Of a stretch of DNA of 64,000 nt, positions 7,962 through 17,482 are shown piece after piece. Source of the stretch: Hymenobacter sp. J193 (lineage in GTDB: Bacteria > Bacteroidota > Bacteroidia > Cytophagales > Hymenobacteraceae); NCBI RefSeq assembly GCF_024700075.1, contig NZ_JAJONE010000001.1, forward strand, positions 1,488,001-1,552,000. The letters run 5' to 3'. The position numbers and the translations under genes were made by a program. The notes under the pieces were generated by a model. That model was given only the letters and a program-made list of their open reading frames with translations. It did no database searches and was not told where the DNA came from. Within the stretch, counting starts at the first letter, position 1. The number at the start of each line of letters is the position of its first letter.

Positions 7962-10900
7962 ATGCCGACCGTCACCGCCTCCCCGCTCCACGATATTCTT
8001 GCCAAGCGCGTCCTGATTCTGGACGGCGCCATGGGTACCATGATTCAGCGCCATACGCTGACCGAGGACGACTTCCGCGGCACCCGCTTTGCCGACCACC
8101 CGAAGCCCCTGCGCGGCAACAACGACCTGCTCAGCCTAACCCGCCCCGACATCATCAAAGGCATCCATGCCGATTACTTCGCAGCCGGGGCCGATATGGT
8201 GGAAACCAACACGTTCAGTGGCACCACCATTGCGCAGGCCGATTATGGGCTGGAGCATATCGTGTATGAGCTCAACTACGAGTCGGCGCGCATTGCCAGG
8301 GAAGTAGCCGACGAGTTTACGGCCCGGAACCCCGACAAGCCCCGCTTCGTGGCCGGCGCTATTGGGCCCACCAACCGTACCGCCTCGCTCTCCCCCGACG
8401 TGAACCGCCCCGGCTTCCGGGCCGTGACCTTTGATGAGCTGGCCACCGCCTACCACGAGCAGGTGCGCGGCCTCATCGACGGCGGCTCCGACGCCCTGCT
8501 CATCGAAACCATCTTCGATACGCTCAATGCCAAAGCGGCCCTGTATGCCGTGCAGAAGTTCTTCGATGAAGGCGGCCGCGTGGTGCCCGTCATGATTTCG
8601 GGCACGATTACCGACGCCTCCGGCCGCACCCTTTCGGGGCAGACGGTGGAGGCCTTCTGGAACTCGATTCGCCACCTGCCGCTGCTAAGCGTGGGCCTGA
8701 ACTGTGCCCTCGGGGCCGATCAGCTGCAGGTGTATATCAAGGAGCTGAGCCGCATTGCGGATGTGCACATTTCCGCTTACCCCAACGCCGGCTTGCCGAA
8801 TGCCTTTGGTGGCTACGATGAGTCGGCGCAGGAATTTGCGGGGGTAGTAGAAAATTACCTTAAGGAAGGCCTCGTGACGGTGGTAGGCGGCTGTTGTGGC
8901 ACCACGCCCCAGCACATTGGCGAGCTGGCCCGCCTGGCCGGGAAGTACGAGCCGCGTAAGCTGCCGGAGCTACCGAAAGCTACCCGCCTGAGTGGCTTGG
9001 AGCCCTTCGGTATCTACCCTGAAAGCCTGTTCGTGAACGTGGGTGAGCGGTGCAACGTAACCGGCTCCCGCGCTTTTGCCCGCCTTATCCGGACCGGCAA
9101 CTACGAAGCTGCCCTGCAAGTAGCCCGCGACCAGGTGGAAGGGGGTGCCCAGGTCATTGATGTGAACATGGACGAAGGCATGCTCGACTCGGAGCAGGCC
9201 ATGACCACGTTCCTGAACCTCATTGCCTCGGAGCCCGATATTTCGCGGGTACCGATTATGATTGATTCCTCGAAGTGGAGCGTGCTGGAAGCCGGCCTGA
9301 AATGCGTGCAGGGCAAGAGCATCGTCAACTCCATTTCCCTTAAGGAAGGCGAAGAAACCTTCAAGGAGCGCGCCCGCACCGTGCGCCAGTACGGCGCCGC
9401 CGTGGTGGTCATGGCCTTCGATGAGAACGGCCAGGCCGACAACTATGAGAAGCGCATCGAAATCTGCCAGCGCAGCTACGACATCCTGGTGAACGAAGTG
9501 GGTTTCCCGGCCGAAGACATCATCTTCGACCCCAACATCCTGACGGTGGGCACCGGCATGGAGGAGCACCGCAACTACGCGCTGGACTTCATCGAGGCCG
9601 TCCGCTGGATCAAACAAAACCTGCCCGGTGCCCTCACCAGCGGCGGCGTCAGCAACATCAGCTTCTCATACCGCGGCAATGATGTAGTGCGCGAGGCCAT
9701 GCACTCCTCCTTCCTCTACCACGCTATCCAGGCGGGCCTCGACATGGGCATCGTGAACCCCAGCCAACTGGCCGTGTACGACGAAGTGCCCAAGGACCTG
9801 CTGGAACTGGTGGAAGACGTGCTGCTGAACCGCCGCCCCGACGCCACCGAGCGCCTCGTAGACTTTGCCGACACGGTGAAACAGAAGGACAAGGTGGAGG
9901 TAGTAGCCGATGCCTGGCGCAGCTTGCCAGTAAAAGAGCGCCTGCAACACGCCCTCGTGAAAGGTATCACGGAGTTCATCGACCAGGATACCGAGGAAGT
10001 GCGCCAGCAGGTGGGCAGGCCGCTCGAAGTGATTGAAGGTCCGCTGATGGCCGGCATGAACGTAGTGGGCGACCTGTTTGGCGCGGGCAAAATGTTCCTG
10101 CCCCAGGTGGTGAAGTCGGCGCGGGTGATGAAGAAGGCCGTAGCCTACCTGGAGCCCTATCTGCTGGCCGACAAGCAAAGCGGCGACCGGCAGACCGCCG
10201 GCAAAATTCTGCTGGCCACGGTGAAAGGTGACGTGCACGACATAGGCAAGAACATCGTGGGCGTGGTACTGGCCTGCAACAACTTCGACATCGTGGACCT
10301 GGGCGTGATGGTGCCGCTGGAGCGCATTCTCGACGAAGCCCAGAAGCAGCAGGTGGACGTCATCGGGCTGAGCGGCCTAATCACACCCTCGCTGGATGAA
10401 ATGGTGTACGTGGCGCAGGAAATGGAAAAGCGTGGCCTCAACACCCCGCTGCTCATTGGGGGCGCTACTACCTCCCGCCTGCACGCTGCCGTGAAAATTG
10501 CGCCCAACTACTCCGGCCCAGTAGTGCACGTGAATGACGCCTCCCGCTCGGTGGGGGTGGCAGCGGCCCTACTCGGCTCGGCTGATGTGGAATACGCCCG
10601 CACCGTGCGTGAGGAGTACCGCCAGCTCCGCGAGGACTATGCCGGCCGCCAGCGCGAGAAAAGCTACCTGACCATTGAAGCCGCCCGCGAGAATGGCTTC
10701 AAGGCCGACTGGGAAACTACCCCTATTGTGAAGCCGACTTTCCTGGGCACCAAGGCGCTGGAAGACTACGATTTGGCCGAGCTGGTGGAGTACATCGACT
10801 GGACGCCGTTCTTCCAGACCTGGGAGCTGAAAGGCCGCTACCCCCGCATCCTCACCGATGAGAACGTGGGCGAGGCTGCCACCCAGCTCTTCACAGACGC

Positions 10901-11672
10901 GCAGAAGCTGCTCAAGCAAATTATCGACGAGAAGCTGCTCACCGCCCGGGCCGTTATCGGTTTCTGGCCCGCCAACACCGTAGGCCACGACACGATTCAG
11001 ATTTTCCAGAATGACCGCCGCGAAGAAATTCAGGCGGAGTTTTTCACCCTGCGTCAGCAGAGCGAAAAAGCGTCCGGTGTGCCCAACCTGGCCTTCTCTG
11101 ACTTTGTGGCCCCGCTAGAAACCGGCCGCGAGGACTACATCGGCGGGTTTGCCGTGACGGCGGGTATCGGTATTGAGAAGCTGCTGGATAAGTACGAAAA
11201 GGAGCACGACGACTACTCCAGCATCATGGTGAAAGCCCTGGCCGACCGCCTCGCCGAAGCCTTTGCCGAGCGCCTGCACCAGCGCGTACGCGAGGAATTT
11301 TGGGGCTACGACCCGGCCGAAAACCTCTCGAACGAGGACCTCATTCAGGAGAAATATAAAGGCGTGCGCCCGGCGCCTGGGTACCCCGGCTGCCCTGACC
11401 ATACCGAGAAAATCACCCTGTTTGAGCTGCTCGACGCGGAAAACAAAACCGGCATCCGCCTCACCGAAAACCTGGCTATGTACCCCGCCTCTTCGGTCAG
11501 CGGCCTCTACTACGCTCACCCGGAGTCCCGCTACTTCGGCCTTGGCCGCATCGGCAAGGATCAGGTAGCGGACATTGCTGAACGCAAGAACATGCTGCTG
11601 GCAGAGCTGGAGCGCTGGCTGGCCCCCAACCTGAACTACGACCCGGTTAGTGTGCCCGTGACGGCGTTGTAA
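7962..11672 (+). CDS. metH: Cobalamin-dependent methionine synthase MetH
   Basis: 1,236 residues, full length for MetH. It transfers the methyl group of 5-methyltetrahydrofolate to homocysteine through methylcobalamin. Domains in order: homocysteine-binding barrel with zinc cysteines in GLNCALG and GGCCGTT (residues ~1-320); pterin-binding barrel (~345-620); B12 cap and Rossmann domain with DVHDIGKN, its cobalt-ligand His at residue 759, the same number as in E. coli; AdoMet reactivation domain (~905-1230, including [12 protein letters not shown]). The ATG at 7962 gives a normal N terminus ([11 protein letters not shown]). A SAM riboswitch precedes it, and metF, which makes its methyl donor, follows. 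Confidence 0.97.
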   Translation: MPTVTASPLHDILAKRVLILDGAMGTMIQRHTLTEDDFRGTRFADHPKPLRGNNDLLSLTRPDIIKGIHADYFAAGADMVETNTFSGTTIAQADYGLEHIVYELNYESARIAREVADEFTARNPDKPRFVAGAIGPTNRTASLSPDVNRPGFRAVTFDELATAYHEQVRGLIDGGSDALLIETIFDTLNAKAALYAVQKFFDEGGRVVPVMISGTITDASGRTLSGQTVEAFWNSIRHLPLLSVGLNCALGADQLQVYIKELSRIADVHISAYPNAGLPNAFGGYDESAQEFAGVVENYLKEGLVTVVGGCCGTTPQHIGELARLAGKYEPRKLPELPKATRLSGLEPFGIYPESLFVNVGERCNVTGSRAFARLIRTGNYEAALQVARDQVEGGAQVIDVNMDEGMLDSEQAMTTFLNLIASEPDISRVPIMIDSSKWSVLEAGLKCVQGKSIVNSISLKEGEETFKERARTVRQYGAAVVVMAFDENGQADNYEKRIEICQRSYDILVNEVGFPAEDIIFDPNILTVGTGMEEHRNYALDFIEAVRWIKQNLPGALTSGGVSNISFSYRGNDVVREAMHSSFLYHAIQAGLDMGIVNPSQLAVYDEVPKDLLELVEDVLLNRRPDATERLVDFADTVKQKDKVEVVADAWRSLPVKERLQHALVKGITEFIDQDTEEVRQQVGRPLEVIEGPLMAGMNVVGDLFGAGKMFLPQVVKSARVMKKAVAYLEPYLLADKQSGDRQTAGKILLATVKGDVHDIGKNIVGVVLACNNFDIVDLGVMVPLERILDEAQKQQVDVIGLSGLITPSLDEMVYVAQEMEKRGLNTPLLIGGATTSRLHAAVKIAPNYSGPVVHVNDASRSVGVAAALLGSADVEYARTVREEYRQLREDYAGRQREKSYLTIEAARENGFKADWETTPIVKPTFLGTKALEDYDLAELVEYIDWTPFFQTWELKGRYPRILTDENVGEAATQLFTDAQKLLKQIIDEKLLTARAVIGFWPANTVGHDTIQIFQNDRREEIQAEFFTLRQQSEKASGVPNLAFSDFVAPLETGREDYIGGFAVTAGIGIEKLLDKYEKEHDDYSSIMVKALADRLAEAFAERLHQRVREEFWGYDPAENLSNEDLIQEKYKGVRPAPGYPGCPDHTEKITLFELLDAENKTGIRLTENLAMYPASSVSGLYYAHPESRYFGLGRIGKDQVADIAERKNMLLAELERWLAPNLNYDPVSVPVTAL

Positions 11673-11677
11673 GAACA

Positions 11678-11883
11678 AAAACTCCCCTCCTCAGACGAGG
11701 AGGGGATGCATTGGCTTTAGCCAATGCCGGGGTGGTTGATGACGCCCGCACTGTTGGGTTTCCTTCTTCTCAGTCAAACTATATCCTTCTTTTTACCAGC
11801 TTAAACAACGTCAGCAATGACGTCAACCACCCCAGTTTCAGCGTTGCTGAAACATCCCCTCCTCGTCTGAGGAGGGGAGTTTT
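11678..11883. repeat. REPIN-like pair of inverted REP units between metH and metF
   Basis: Two inverted copies of a structured unit. Each begins AAAACTCCCCTCCTCAGACG and folds as a 9-bp GC-rich hairpin (CCCCTCCTC-AGAC-GAGGAGGGG at 11684-11705; its mirror at 11855-11876). This is followed by a second hairpin and then GGGGTGGTTGA. The second hairpin differs in sequence between copies (CATTGGCTTTAGCCAATG against GTTTCAGCGTTGCTGAAAC) but is paired in both. The spacer is about 90 bp. The layout matches REP doublets mobilised by REP-associated tyrosine transposases; no such transposase is in the window. The element runs from 5 bp after the metH stop to 18 bp before the metF ATG. Confidence 0.85.
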
Positions 11884-11901
11884 CGTTCTGCTTCCTTTTA
11901 C

Positions 11902-12858
11902 ATGAAAGTAACCGAACACCTGACCCGCGCCAACGGTAAAACGCTGTTTTCCTTCGAGGTGCTGCCTCCAAAAAAAGGCGAGAACATCCAGAACCTGTTC
12001 TCCAATATTGAGCCCCTGATGGAGTTCAAACCGCCGTTTATCGACGTGACTTACCACCGCGAGGAATACGTGTACCGCCAGCACCCGAATGGCCTGCTGG
12101 AAAAGAAAACGGTGCGCAAGCGGCCTGGCACGGTTGGCATCTGCGCGGCCATCAAAAACCGCTTCGATGTAGATACCGTGCCTCACCTGATCTGCGGGGG
12201 CTTCTCGAAGGAAGAAACCGAAAATGCCCTTATCGACCTGCACTTTCTGGGCATCGACAATGTGCTGGCTTTGCGTGGGGACCCTATCAAGTCGGAAGGC
12301 AGCTTTATACCTAACCCCGACGGCCACGCGTACGCCTGTGACCTGATCGGGCAGGTTTCGGACCTGAACAAAGGAGCATACCTGGATGAAAAGCAGGATG
12401 ACGTGTGGGCCACCGACTTCTGCATCGGCACGGCCGGCTACCCGGAAAAGCACTTTGAGTCGCCGAACTACGGGGCCGACCTGCGCTACCTCAAGCACAA
12501 GGTAGACCGCGGGGCCGACTACATTGTAACGCAGATGTTTTTCGACAACGAGCAGTTTTTCAACTTCGAAAAGCGCTGCCGCGAGGCGGGCATCACCGTT
12601 CCCATCATCCCCGGCCTCAAGCCCCTGACCACCAAAAGCCAGCTTACGATGCTGCCGCGGGCTTTCTTCCTGAACATTCCGGAGGCGCTGGCCGATGCCG
12701 TGCACCTGGCCCCCGACAACGCGGCCGCCCGCGAAATTGGCATTGAGTGGTGCATCAACCAAAGCCGGGAGCTGATGGCCCACGGCGTGCCGGTACTGCA
12801 CTACTACAGCATGGGCAAGTCGGAAAGCACCCGCCGGGTAGCAGCGGCCCTGTTTTAA
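11902..12858 (+). CDS. metF: 5,10-methylenetetrahydrofolate reductase MetF
   Basis: 318 residues, a typical length for the FAD-dependent TIM-barrel reductase that makes 5-methyl-THF for MetH. Characteristic segments are SFEVLPPKKGE near the N terminus, DVTYH, NVLALRGDPI (folate/FAD region), ADYIVTQMFFDNE and PIIPGLKP. It follows metH on the same strand, separated only by the REPIN-like element. Co-transcription under the SAM riboswitch is plausible but would require reading through two strong hairpins; I saw no obvious independent promoter. Confidence 0.96.
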   Translation: MKVTEHLTRANGKTLFSFEVLPPKKGENIQNLFSNIEPLMEFKPPFIDVTYHREEYVYRQHPNGLLEKKTVRKRPGTVGICAAIKNRFDVDTVPHLICGGFSKEETENALIDLHFLGIDNVLALRGDPIKSEGSFIPNPDGHAYACDLIGQVSDLNKGAYLDEKQDDVWATDFCIGTAGYPEKHFESPNYGADLRYLKHKVDRGADYIVTQMFFDNEQFFNFEKRCREAGITVPIIPGLKPLTTKSQLTMLPRAFFLNIPEALADAVHLAPDNAAAREIGIEWCINQSRELMAHGVPVLHYYSMGKSESTRRVAAALF

Positions 12859-12860
12859 TC

Positions 12861-12931
12861 GGTGAAATGGTGCGTTTTACGCTCTACCAGCACAAATGGC
12901 GCAGTAGGAACGTAAAACGCACTATTTCACC
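12861..12931. repeat. Long inverted repeat filling the metF-TPR gap
   Basis: Arms of 21 bp (12861-12881 and 12911-12931) beginning GGTGAAAT and ending TTTTACG pair with a single mismatch across a 29-nt loop, which itself has partly complementary ends (CTACC / GTAGG). The right arm continues as an octamer-like series ATTTCACC-ATCTCACC-ATTTCACG up to the next gene. It starts 2 bp after the metF stop. It may act as a terminator, an RNA-processing site, or be a mobile palindrome. Confidence 0.8.
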
Positions 12932-12949
12932 ATCTCACCATTTCACGCC

Positions 12950-13429
12950 TTGGACGCCCTCAACGAGTTGTTTGTTCGCCTGCGCCGGGCTGCTACACCG
13001 CCGGAAATAGAGGCCCTGCAGGAAGGCATCTGGCTGCTATGGCTGCGCACCGGCAACCCCTCGCAGGACAAGCAGTTGGAAGCTGGTATGCGTGCCCTGG
13101 CCGCCGACGACTACACGCAGGCAATCCAGGATTTTTCTGCGCTTATCGAGGCCGCCCCGCAGTACGCGGAAGGCTGGAACAAACGCGCTACCGCGTACTA
13201 CATGCGAGGCGAATACCGAGCGGCGTTGCAGGATATTGCCAGAACCCTTCGCCTGGAGCCCTGCCACTTTGGGGCACTGATGGGCAAGGCCCAGATACTG
13301 CTTATGCTGGAACACTGGTCAGGGGCCCTGGCGTCGCTGGAGCGCGTAGCGCGCCTCTGCCCCAACTGGCCGGGCCTGCAGGGTCAGATATATGATCTGA
13401 GGGATAAAACAGATGAGCTTGAAAATTAG
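12950..13429 (+). CDS. Small tetratricopeptide-repeat protein
   Basis: 159 residues from a TTG start; no in-frame ATG lies near the start of homology. An N-terminal helix pair (LNELFVRLRRAATPPEIEAL) is followed by about three TPR units: EAGMRALAADDYTQAIQDFS, AEGWNKRATAYYMRGEYRAA, and GALMGKAQILLMLEHWSGAL. The same layout is common in short TPR proteins of alphaproteobacteria and Bacteroidota with no assigned role. No signal peptide, so a cytoplasmic protein-interaction adaptor is likely. Its start lies immediately after the inverted repeat that ends the metF unit. Confidence 0.8.
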   Translation: MDALNELFVRLRRAATPPEIEALQEGIWLLWLRTGNPSQDKQLEAGMRALAADDYTQAIQDFSALIEAAPQYAEGWNKRATAYYMRGEYRAALQDIARTLRLEPCHFGALMGKAQILLMLEHWSGALASLERVARLCPNWPGLQGQIYDLRDKTDELEN

Positions 13430-13631
13430 CTGCGTAAGATTATTCCTAGTCAGGCGGAAGTTTTGTAAATTTCCCGGACGGTAGGTGCCCCACCCCTTGC
13501 CGCATGGTGTTCCAATAGTCTGGCTCAGACGGTTGGAACAATACTTGCTACCTGGTAAGGGAAGGGGAAGCTGCCGTTTACAAATTGCACTGATCCTACA
13601 AAAAATTTCCCACCTCGCACGCATAATTCCC

Positions 13632-14204
13632 ATGAAGCAAGCTCTACTTTTTACCTTACTACTACTACTATGTGTTTCCGGGGCTTTGGCCCAGCGCACG
13701 CGCAAAACCGAGTTTGAAAGCGGTACCCTGGAAAAAGGCAATAAAGTAGGCGTGTGGGAGTACTACGCCTATACCCGCGACGGTACGCAGGTAATAGCTC
13801 AGAAGTACGACCACTCGAAAAACCAGCTGATCTACTTCCGGCCCATCGAAGACCGCGTCTACCGCATCAAGGAAGGCGACTCTTGGACCAGTGGCCGCGT
13901 CGATCAGCCCCCGCTGTTTCTGGGTGGCGACGCCCTGCTGGGCACCTTCATGACCCGCCTGAACTACCCTGGGGAAGCCCAGGCTAAGAAAATTCAGGGC
14001 AAGGTCATTATTTCCTTTTTAGTAGATACGCTGGGTCGCGCTACCGACCACCAGGTGCTGCTGGGTATTGGGGGCGGCTGCAACGAAGAGGCGCTACGGG
14101 TGGCTAAGTCTATTCCGCAGCAGTGGATACCAGCCCGTCGGGGTTCCCGGGCGGTACCAGTGGTATACGAAATGCCCTTTACCTTCCGCATGCAGACGCA
14201 GTAG
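13632..14204 (+). CDS. Secreted protein with TonB C-terminal domain
   Basis: 190 residues from ATG 13632, which begins a clear signal peptide (MKQALLFTLLLLLCVSGALAQ). Residues ~30-80 contain the repeat-like GTLEKGNKVGVWEYYAY found in Bacteroidota MORN-like or toxin-antitoxin-like wrap domains. Residues ~105-190 match the TonB C-terminal fold (YPGEAQAKKIQGKVIISFLVDTLG, then GGCNEEALRVAKSIPQQWIPA). It lacks the N-terminal transmembrane anchor and Pro-rich spacer of a true energy transducer, so a periplasmic or surface protein with a TonB-like domain is the best call. Confidence 0.78.
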   Translation: MKQALLFTLLLLLCVSGALAQRTRKTEFESGTLEKGNKVGVWEYYAYTRDGTQVIAQKYDHSKNQLIYFRPIEDRVYRIKEGDSWTSGRVDQPPLFLGGDALLGTFMTRLNYPGEAQAKKIQGKVIISFLVDTLGRATDHQVLLGIGGGCNEEALRVAKSIPQQWIPARRGSRAVPVVYEMPFTFRMQTQ

Positions 14205-14249
14205 CGGCCTGCACCCATCAAATAGCGAGGGGCTGCGTATGTTAGGGGC

Positions 14250-14780
14250 ATGAAAACGTTCCTACCCTACGCAGCCCCTCTTCTGTGCGCCGCCTTGCTC
14301 ACCGCCTGCGACTCTACTCCGCGTGAGCGGCAGGAAGCCGTGCGCAACGAAGTGCATGAGCTCGACACCCTGGCCAGCACTGCCGCCAGCAAGATGCGCG
14401 TGGCCGCCCGCCGTGCCGCCCGCTTCGATTCGGCCTCGCGGGTCCGCAGCCGCCAGCCCCTGGATAACGCGGCCACCACGGCTTTCACGCAACAGCTGCT
14501 GGGCACCTACGCCGCCATCGACCAGCTCACCGTCACGACCATTGAGCCGGCCTACACCCAACTGCTGCGCCAGACCCGCACCCTGCGCCGCCAGTGGACG
14601 CAACGCGACTGGGACTATGCCAGCGCCATCTACAAGCAGCTGAACGAGCGGCTGAAAGCCATTCGCCTGGATTTGCCGGCCCGTAGCGAGCTGCGCATTC
14701 GGGCGCTGCAGGCCGAGTTTGTAACCATGGAAACCAGCCGCGACGTGAAAGACCTGGGCGGCGCCGTAAAGCAGCCGTAA
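14250..14780 (+). CDS. Predicted lipoprotein, helical, unknown function
   Basis: 176 residues. Signal peptide with a lipobox LLTAC (Cys at residue 20). The rest is predicted almost wholly alpha-helical and rich in Arg, Ala and Leu, with heptad-like spacing (LRQTRTLRRQWTQRDWDYASAIYKQ), so probably a periplasmic helical bundle or coiled coil. I do not recognise a family. It stands 45 bp after the TonB-domain gene and is closed by a strong terminator. Confidence 0.75.
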   Translation: MKTFLPYAAPLLCAALLTACDSTPRERQEAVRNEVHELDTLASTAASKMRVAARRAARFDSASRVRSRQPLDNAATTAFTQQLLGTYAAIDQLTVTTIEPAYTQLLRQTRTLRRQWTQRDWDYASAIYKQLNERLKAIRLDLPARSELRIRALQAEFVTMETSRDVKDLGGAVKQP

Positions 14781-14805
14781 GCCTGCGGCCTTAGTTTCCG
14801 TTGTC

Positions 14806-14829
14806 AAAAGCACCCAACCGGGTGCTTTT
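14806..14829 (+). terminator. Terminator after the helical lipoprotein gene
   Basis: A 10-bp perfect stem (AAAAGCACCC / GGGTGCTTTT) with loop AACC. The A and T runs make it usable in both directions. Confidence 0.88.
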
Positions 14830-14863
14830 GTTGTTTATTGTATTGCCACGCTGCTCTTACCTT

Positions 14864-15283
14864 ATGCTTTCCGAGCCTCCATCGTCTTCGCCCATTGTGC
14901 TCGTCGCCACTTTTGCGGATGGCATTGCGGCCCATCTGGCTAAAAATCAGCTGGAGGCGGCTGGCATTCCGTGTTTTCTCAGCAACGAGCACCGCCCCTA
15001 CAGCTCGGCCCTCGACCCGGTGCGCCTGCACGTGCGCCAACCCGATCTGGCCGCCGCTCAGGCGGTGCTGCAGCCAGCCCAGGCCCTCATGCACGCGCTG
15101 CCACCCGAGGACGAAACAGCAACCGAAACCGTGCGCTGCCCGCGCTGCCAGCACTCCGACGTGGTGTGCCGCCAGCACCCACAGCCTACTGACACCTTAC
15201 TTACCCGCCTGCGCCTGTGGTTTCTGGCGCCCGAGCGGCCTCTGTGCCACTGCTTTCACTGCGGAAACGATTTTGAGGGCTGA
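14864..15283 (+). CDS. DUF2007-type protein with C-terminal zinc ribbon
   Basis: 139 residues from ATG 14864. The N-terminal ~70 residues match the DUF2007 signal-transducing fold (LVATFADGIAAHLAKNQLEAAGIPCFLSNE). The C-terminal part has CPRCQH and, about 40 residues later, CFHCGN: two CxxC pairs that should bind one zinc. Family members are small cytoplasmic PII-like proteins of unknown role. Monocistronic, convergent with moeA. Confidence 0.82.
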   Translation: MLSEPPSSSPIVLVATFADGIAAHLAKNQLEAAGIPCFLSNEHRPYSSALDPVRLHVRQPDLAAAQAVLQPAQALMHALPPEDETATETVRCPRCQHSDVVCRQHPQPTDTLLTRLRLWFLAPERPLCHCFHCGNDFEG

Positions 15284-15313
15284 TGCTTTACCGATTAGTA
15301 CCTGCCTGAATAC

Positions 15314-16543
15314 TCATTCCCGAAACCACCACGCCGGCAGCACCGTGCCGGCCGGAAAGTGCTCAATCTCCGGTGGCAGCTCCAGAAAACCGTTGGAGAT
15401 AAGTAGGCTGGCCATGTCGCCGGAGCCCCCGGCCCGCTCCGGGGTGGCCAGCAGGCGGCCATTGGAATCAGCAGCCAGGCGCACGAGCAGAAAGTGGGTG
15501 ATGGGTGGCTTGAAATCGACGGGCTGCGTGAGTACAGCAGTGGTGGGGGTGGCACCACCCGGCGCGGTGCCGGTAGGTTGCTGCACGGCCAGCAGCCAGG
15601 GCCGGGCGTAGCGGTAGAAGTTCACAAACGACGACACCGGGTTGCCGGGCAGGGCAAACACCACCGCTCCGCCCGGGCGCTGCCCAAACCAGAAAGGCTT
15701 GCCGGGCCGCTGCCGCACTTCATGAAACAGCTGCTCGACGCCCAACTCGCGCAGCACTTGGGGCAAAAAATCGGCCTTGCCCATGGATACTCCCCCGCTC
15801 AGCACCACCGCATCGAACCCGGTGAGCAGCGCCGGCAGCCCCTGGCGCAGGGCGGCGGGGTCATCGTCGAAGTGAAACGTTTCGGTGATGGCGCCGGCAG
15901 TTTCGGCCGCCGCCTGCAGCATAATGGCGTTGGAGCGCCGGATCTGGTGGGCGGCGGGCACCTGCGTAATCGGCACCAGCTCATCCCCGGTGCTCACCAC
16001 TGCCACCCGCGGCTGGCGCGTGACGGCTACGGTAACTGCTCCAATGGTAGCCGCCACGGCCAGCTCGGCGGGCCCCAGGCGCGTACCGGCTGGTACGAGC
16101 AGGTCACCCTGCCGGCGGTCGGCGGCCTGGGGGTGGATGTTGTGGCCGGCCTTGGGCGGCGCTGCTTCCACCCGGGCCCAGCGCTGGCCAGCGGCATCGG
16201 TGCGGAAGGTGAGGTCTTCGTAGCGGATAACGGTATCCAGCTCCGCCGGCAGCATGGCCCCGGTCATGATTTCGATGGCGGCCGTGGCATCCGGCACGCA
16301 CACGGGAGGCTGGCCGGCAAACTGGGTGTTGTCGATGCAAAACTCCGTTTGACCGGCCGCCAGGGCCGCGTAGCGCAGGGCAATACCGTCCATAGCCACG
16401 CGGTTGAAGGGCGGAAAGTCACGGTCGGCGCGCAGGTCTTCGCGCAGCACCCGCCCGGCCGCCAAATGCAAGGATAGAAACTCAGGCGGCAGCGGGCGGA
16501 TGGTGGCGGCCACGAGGCGGGCGGCTTCGGCAACGGAAATCAT
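15314..16543 (-). CDS. moeA: Molybdopterin molybdenumtransferase MoeA
   Basis: 409 residues from the ATG at 16543 (MISVAEAARLV). MoeA inserts molybdate into adenylated molybdopterin to complete Moco. Visible motifs are FNRVAMDGIALR in domain III, the GHNIHPQAADRRQGD stretch, the MoCF-like LSGGVSMGKADF, and LPGNPVSSFV. The C-terminal domain IV is present. It is transcribed away from moaC, and the ~450-bp gap between them holds a tandem 22-bp repeat array. No separate mogA/moaB was seen in the window. Confidence 0.95.
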   Translation of the reverse strand: MISVAEAARLVAATIRPLPPEFLSLHLAAGRVLREDLRADRDFPPFNRVAMDGIALRYAALAAGQTEFCIDNTQFAGQPPVCVPDATAAIEIMTGAMLPAELDTVIRYEDLTFRTDAAGQRWARVEAAPPKAGHNIHPQAADRRQGDLLVPAGTRLGPAELAVAATIGAVTVAVTRQPRVAVVSTGDELVPITQVPAAHQIRRSNAIMLQAAAETAGAITETFHFDDDPAALRQGLPALLTGFDAVVLSGGVSMGKADFLPQVLRELGVEQLFHEVRQRPGKPFWFGQRPGGAVVFALPGNPVSSFVNFYRYARPWLLAVQQPTGTAPGGATPTTAVLTQPVDFKPPITHFLLVRLAADSNGRLLATPERAGGSGDMASLLISNGFLELPPEIEHFPAGTVLPAWWFRE

Positions 16544-16993
16544 ACCCGCGAAGGTAGCGGAAGCGCCGGAGCGGGCGCAGCCTTTCTCATCCGCATACCT
16601 GATGCACACTCCGTATTGCCGGGCAGCACAGCACCTTCAGCTGCCGCTATACACCATGCAAGGCAGTGACATCCGCAATGTTCAGTAACGACATTTCAAA
16701 TGTTCAGTAACGATATTCTAAATGTTCAGCAACGACATTCCAAATGTTCAGCAACGACATTCGCAATGTTCAGTAAGGACATAGCTTCAGCTTTGGATTA
16801 GCACGCTTCAGACGTGGGGTGCATTCGTGCCCGAAGCGTACACGCCCCGCATCCATTCCCTGATCCGTTAGCTTGCACGGCGCTTTCCGTTGGCGCGCCT
16901 TCAACTTACTCCGTTGGCAACGGTTATCCTTTTCGCGTACTACTCCTGCGCGGCCAGGGGTTCGGCCGCTGCTTTTCTTTGTCTTTTCGCTTT
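16544..16993. other. Divergent moeA/moaC control region
   Basis: A 450-bp gap between the two divergent start codons. It holds the 22-bp tandem array (16668-16782) and, closer to moaC, a T/C-rich stretch (TTTTCTTTGTCTTTTCGC) just before the ATG. I found no convincing small gene: the possible frames across it are short, lack homology and run through the repeats. Confidence 0.6.
16668..16782. repeat. Five tandem 22-bp units, operator-like
   Basis: Five consecutive 22-bp units beginning at 16668, 16690, 16712, 16734 and 16756, then a sixth start GACAT. Consensus GACATTYCAAATGTTCAGYA plus AC. Each unit joins ACATT with AATGT, giving a partial dyad, and 22 bp is close to two helical turns, so a bound protein would sit on the same face each time. 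It lies between divergent moeA and moaC. Confidence 0.9.

Positions 16994-17471
<478 letters not shown>

Positions 17472-17482
<11 letters not shown>

Noticed and set aside
11711..11905. Short plus-strand frame between metH and metF
   Set aside because: It lies wholly within the inverted REP pair and has no protein similarity.
13632..14204. Calling this gene a complete TonB energy transducer
   Set aside because: It has a cleavable signal and no transmembrane anchor or Pro-rich spacer, so only the C-terminal domain similarity is claimed.
16668..16782. CRISPR-like array
   Set aside because: The 22-bp units are directly contiguous with no spacers, so it is a tandem array, not a CRISPR.
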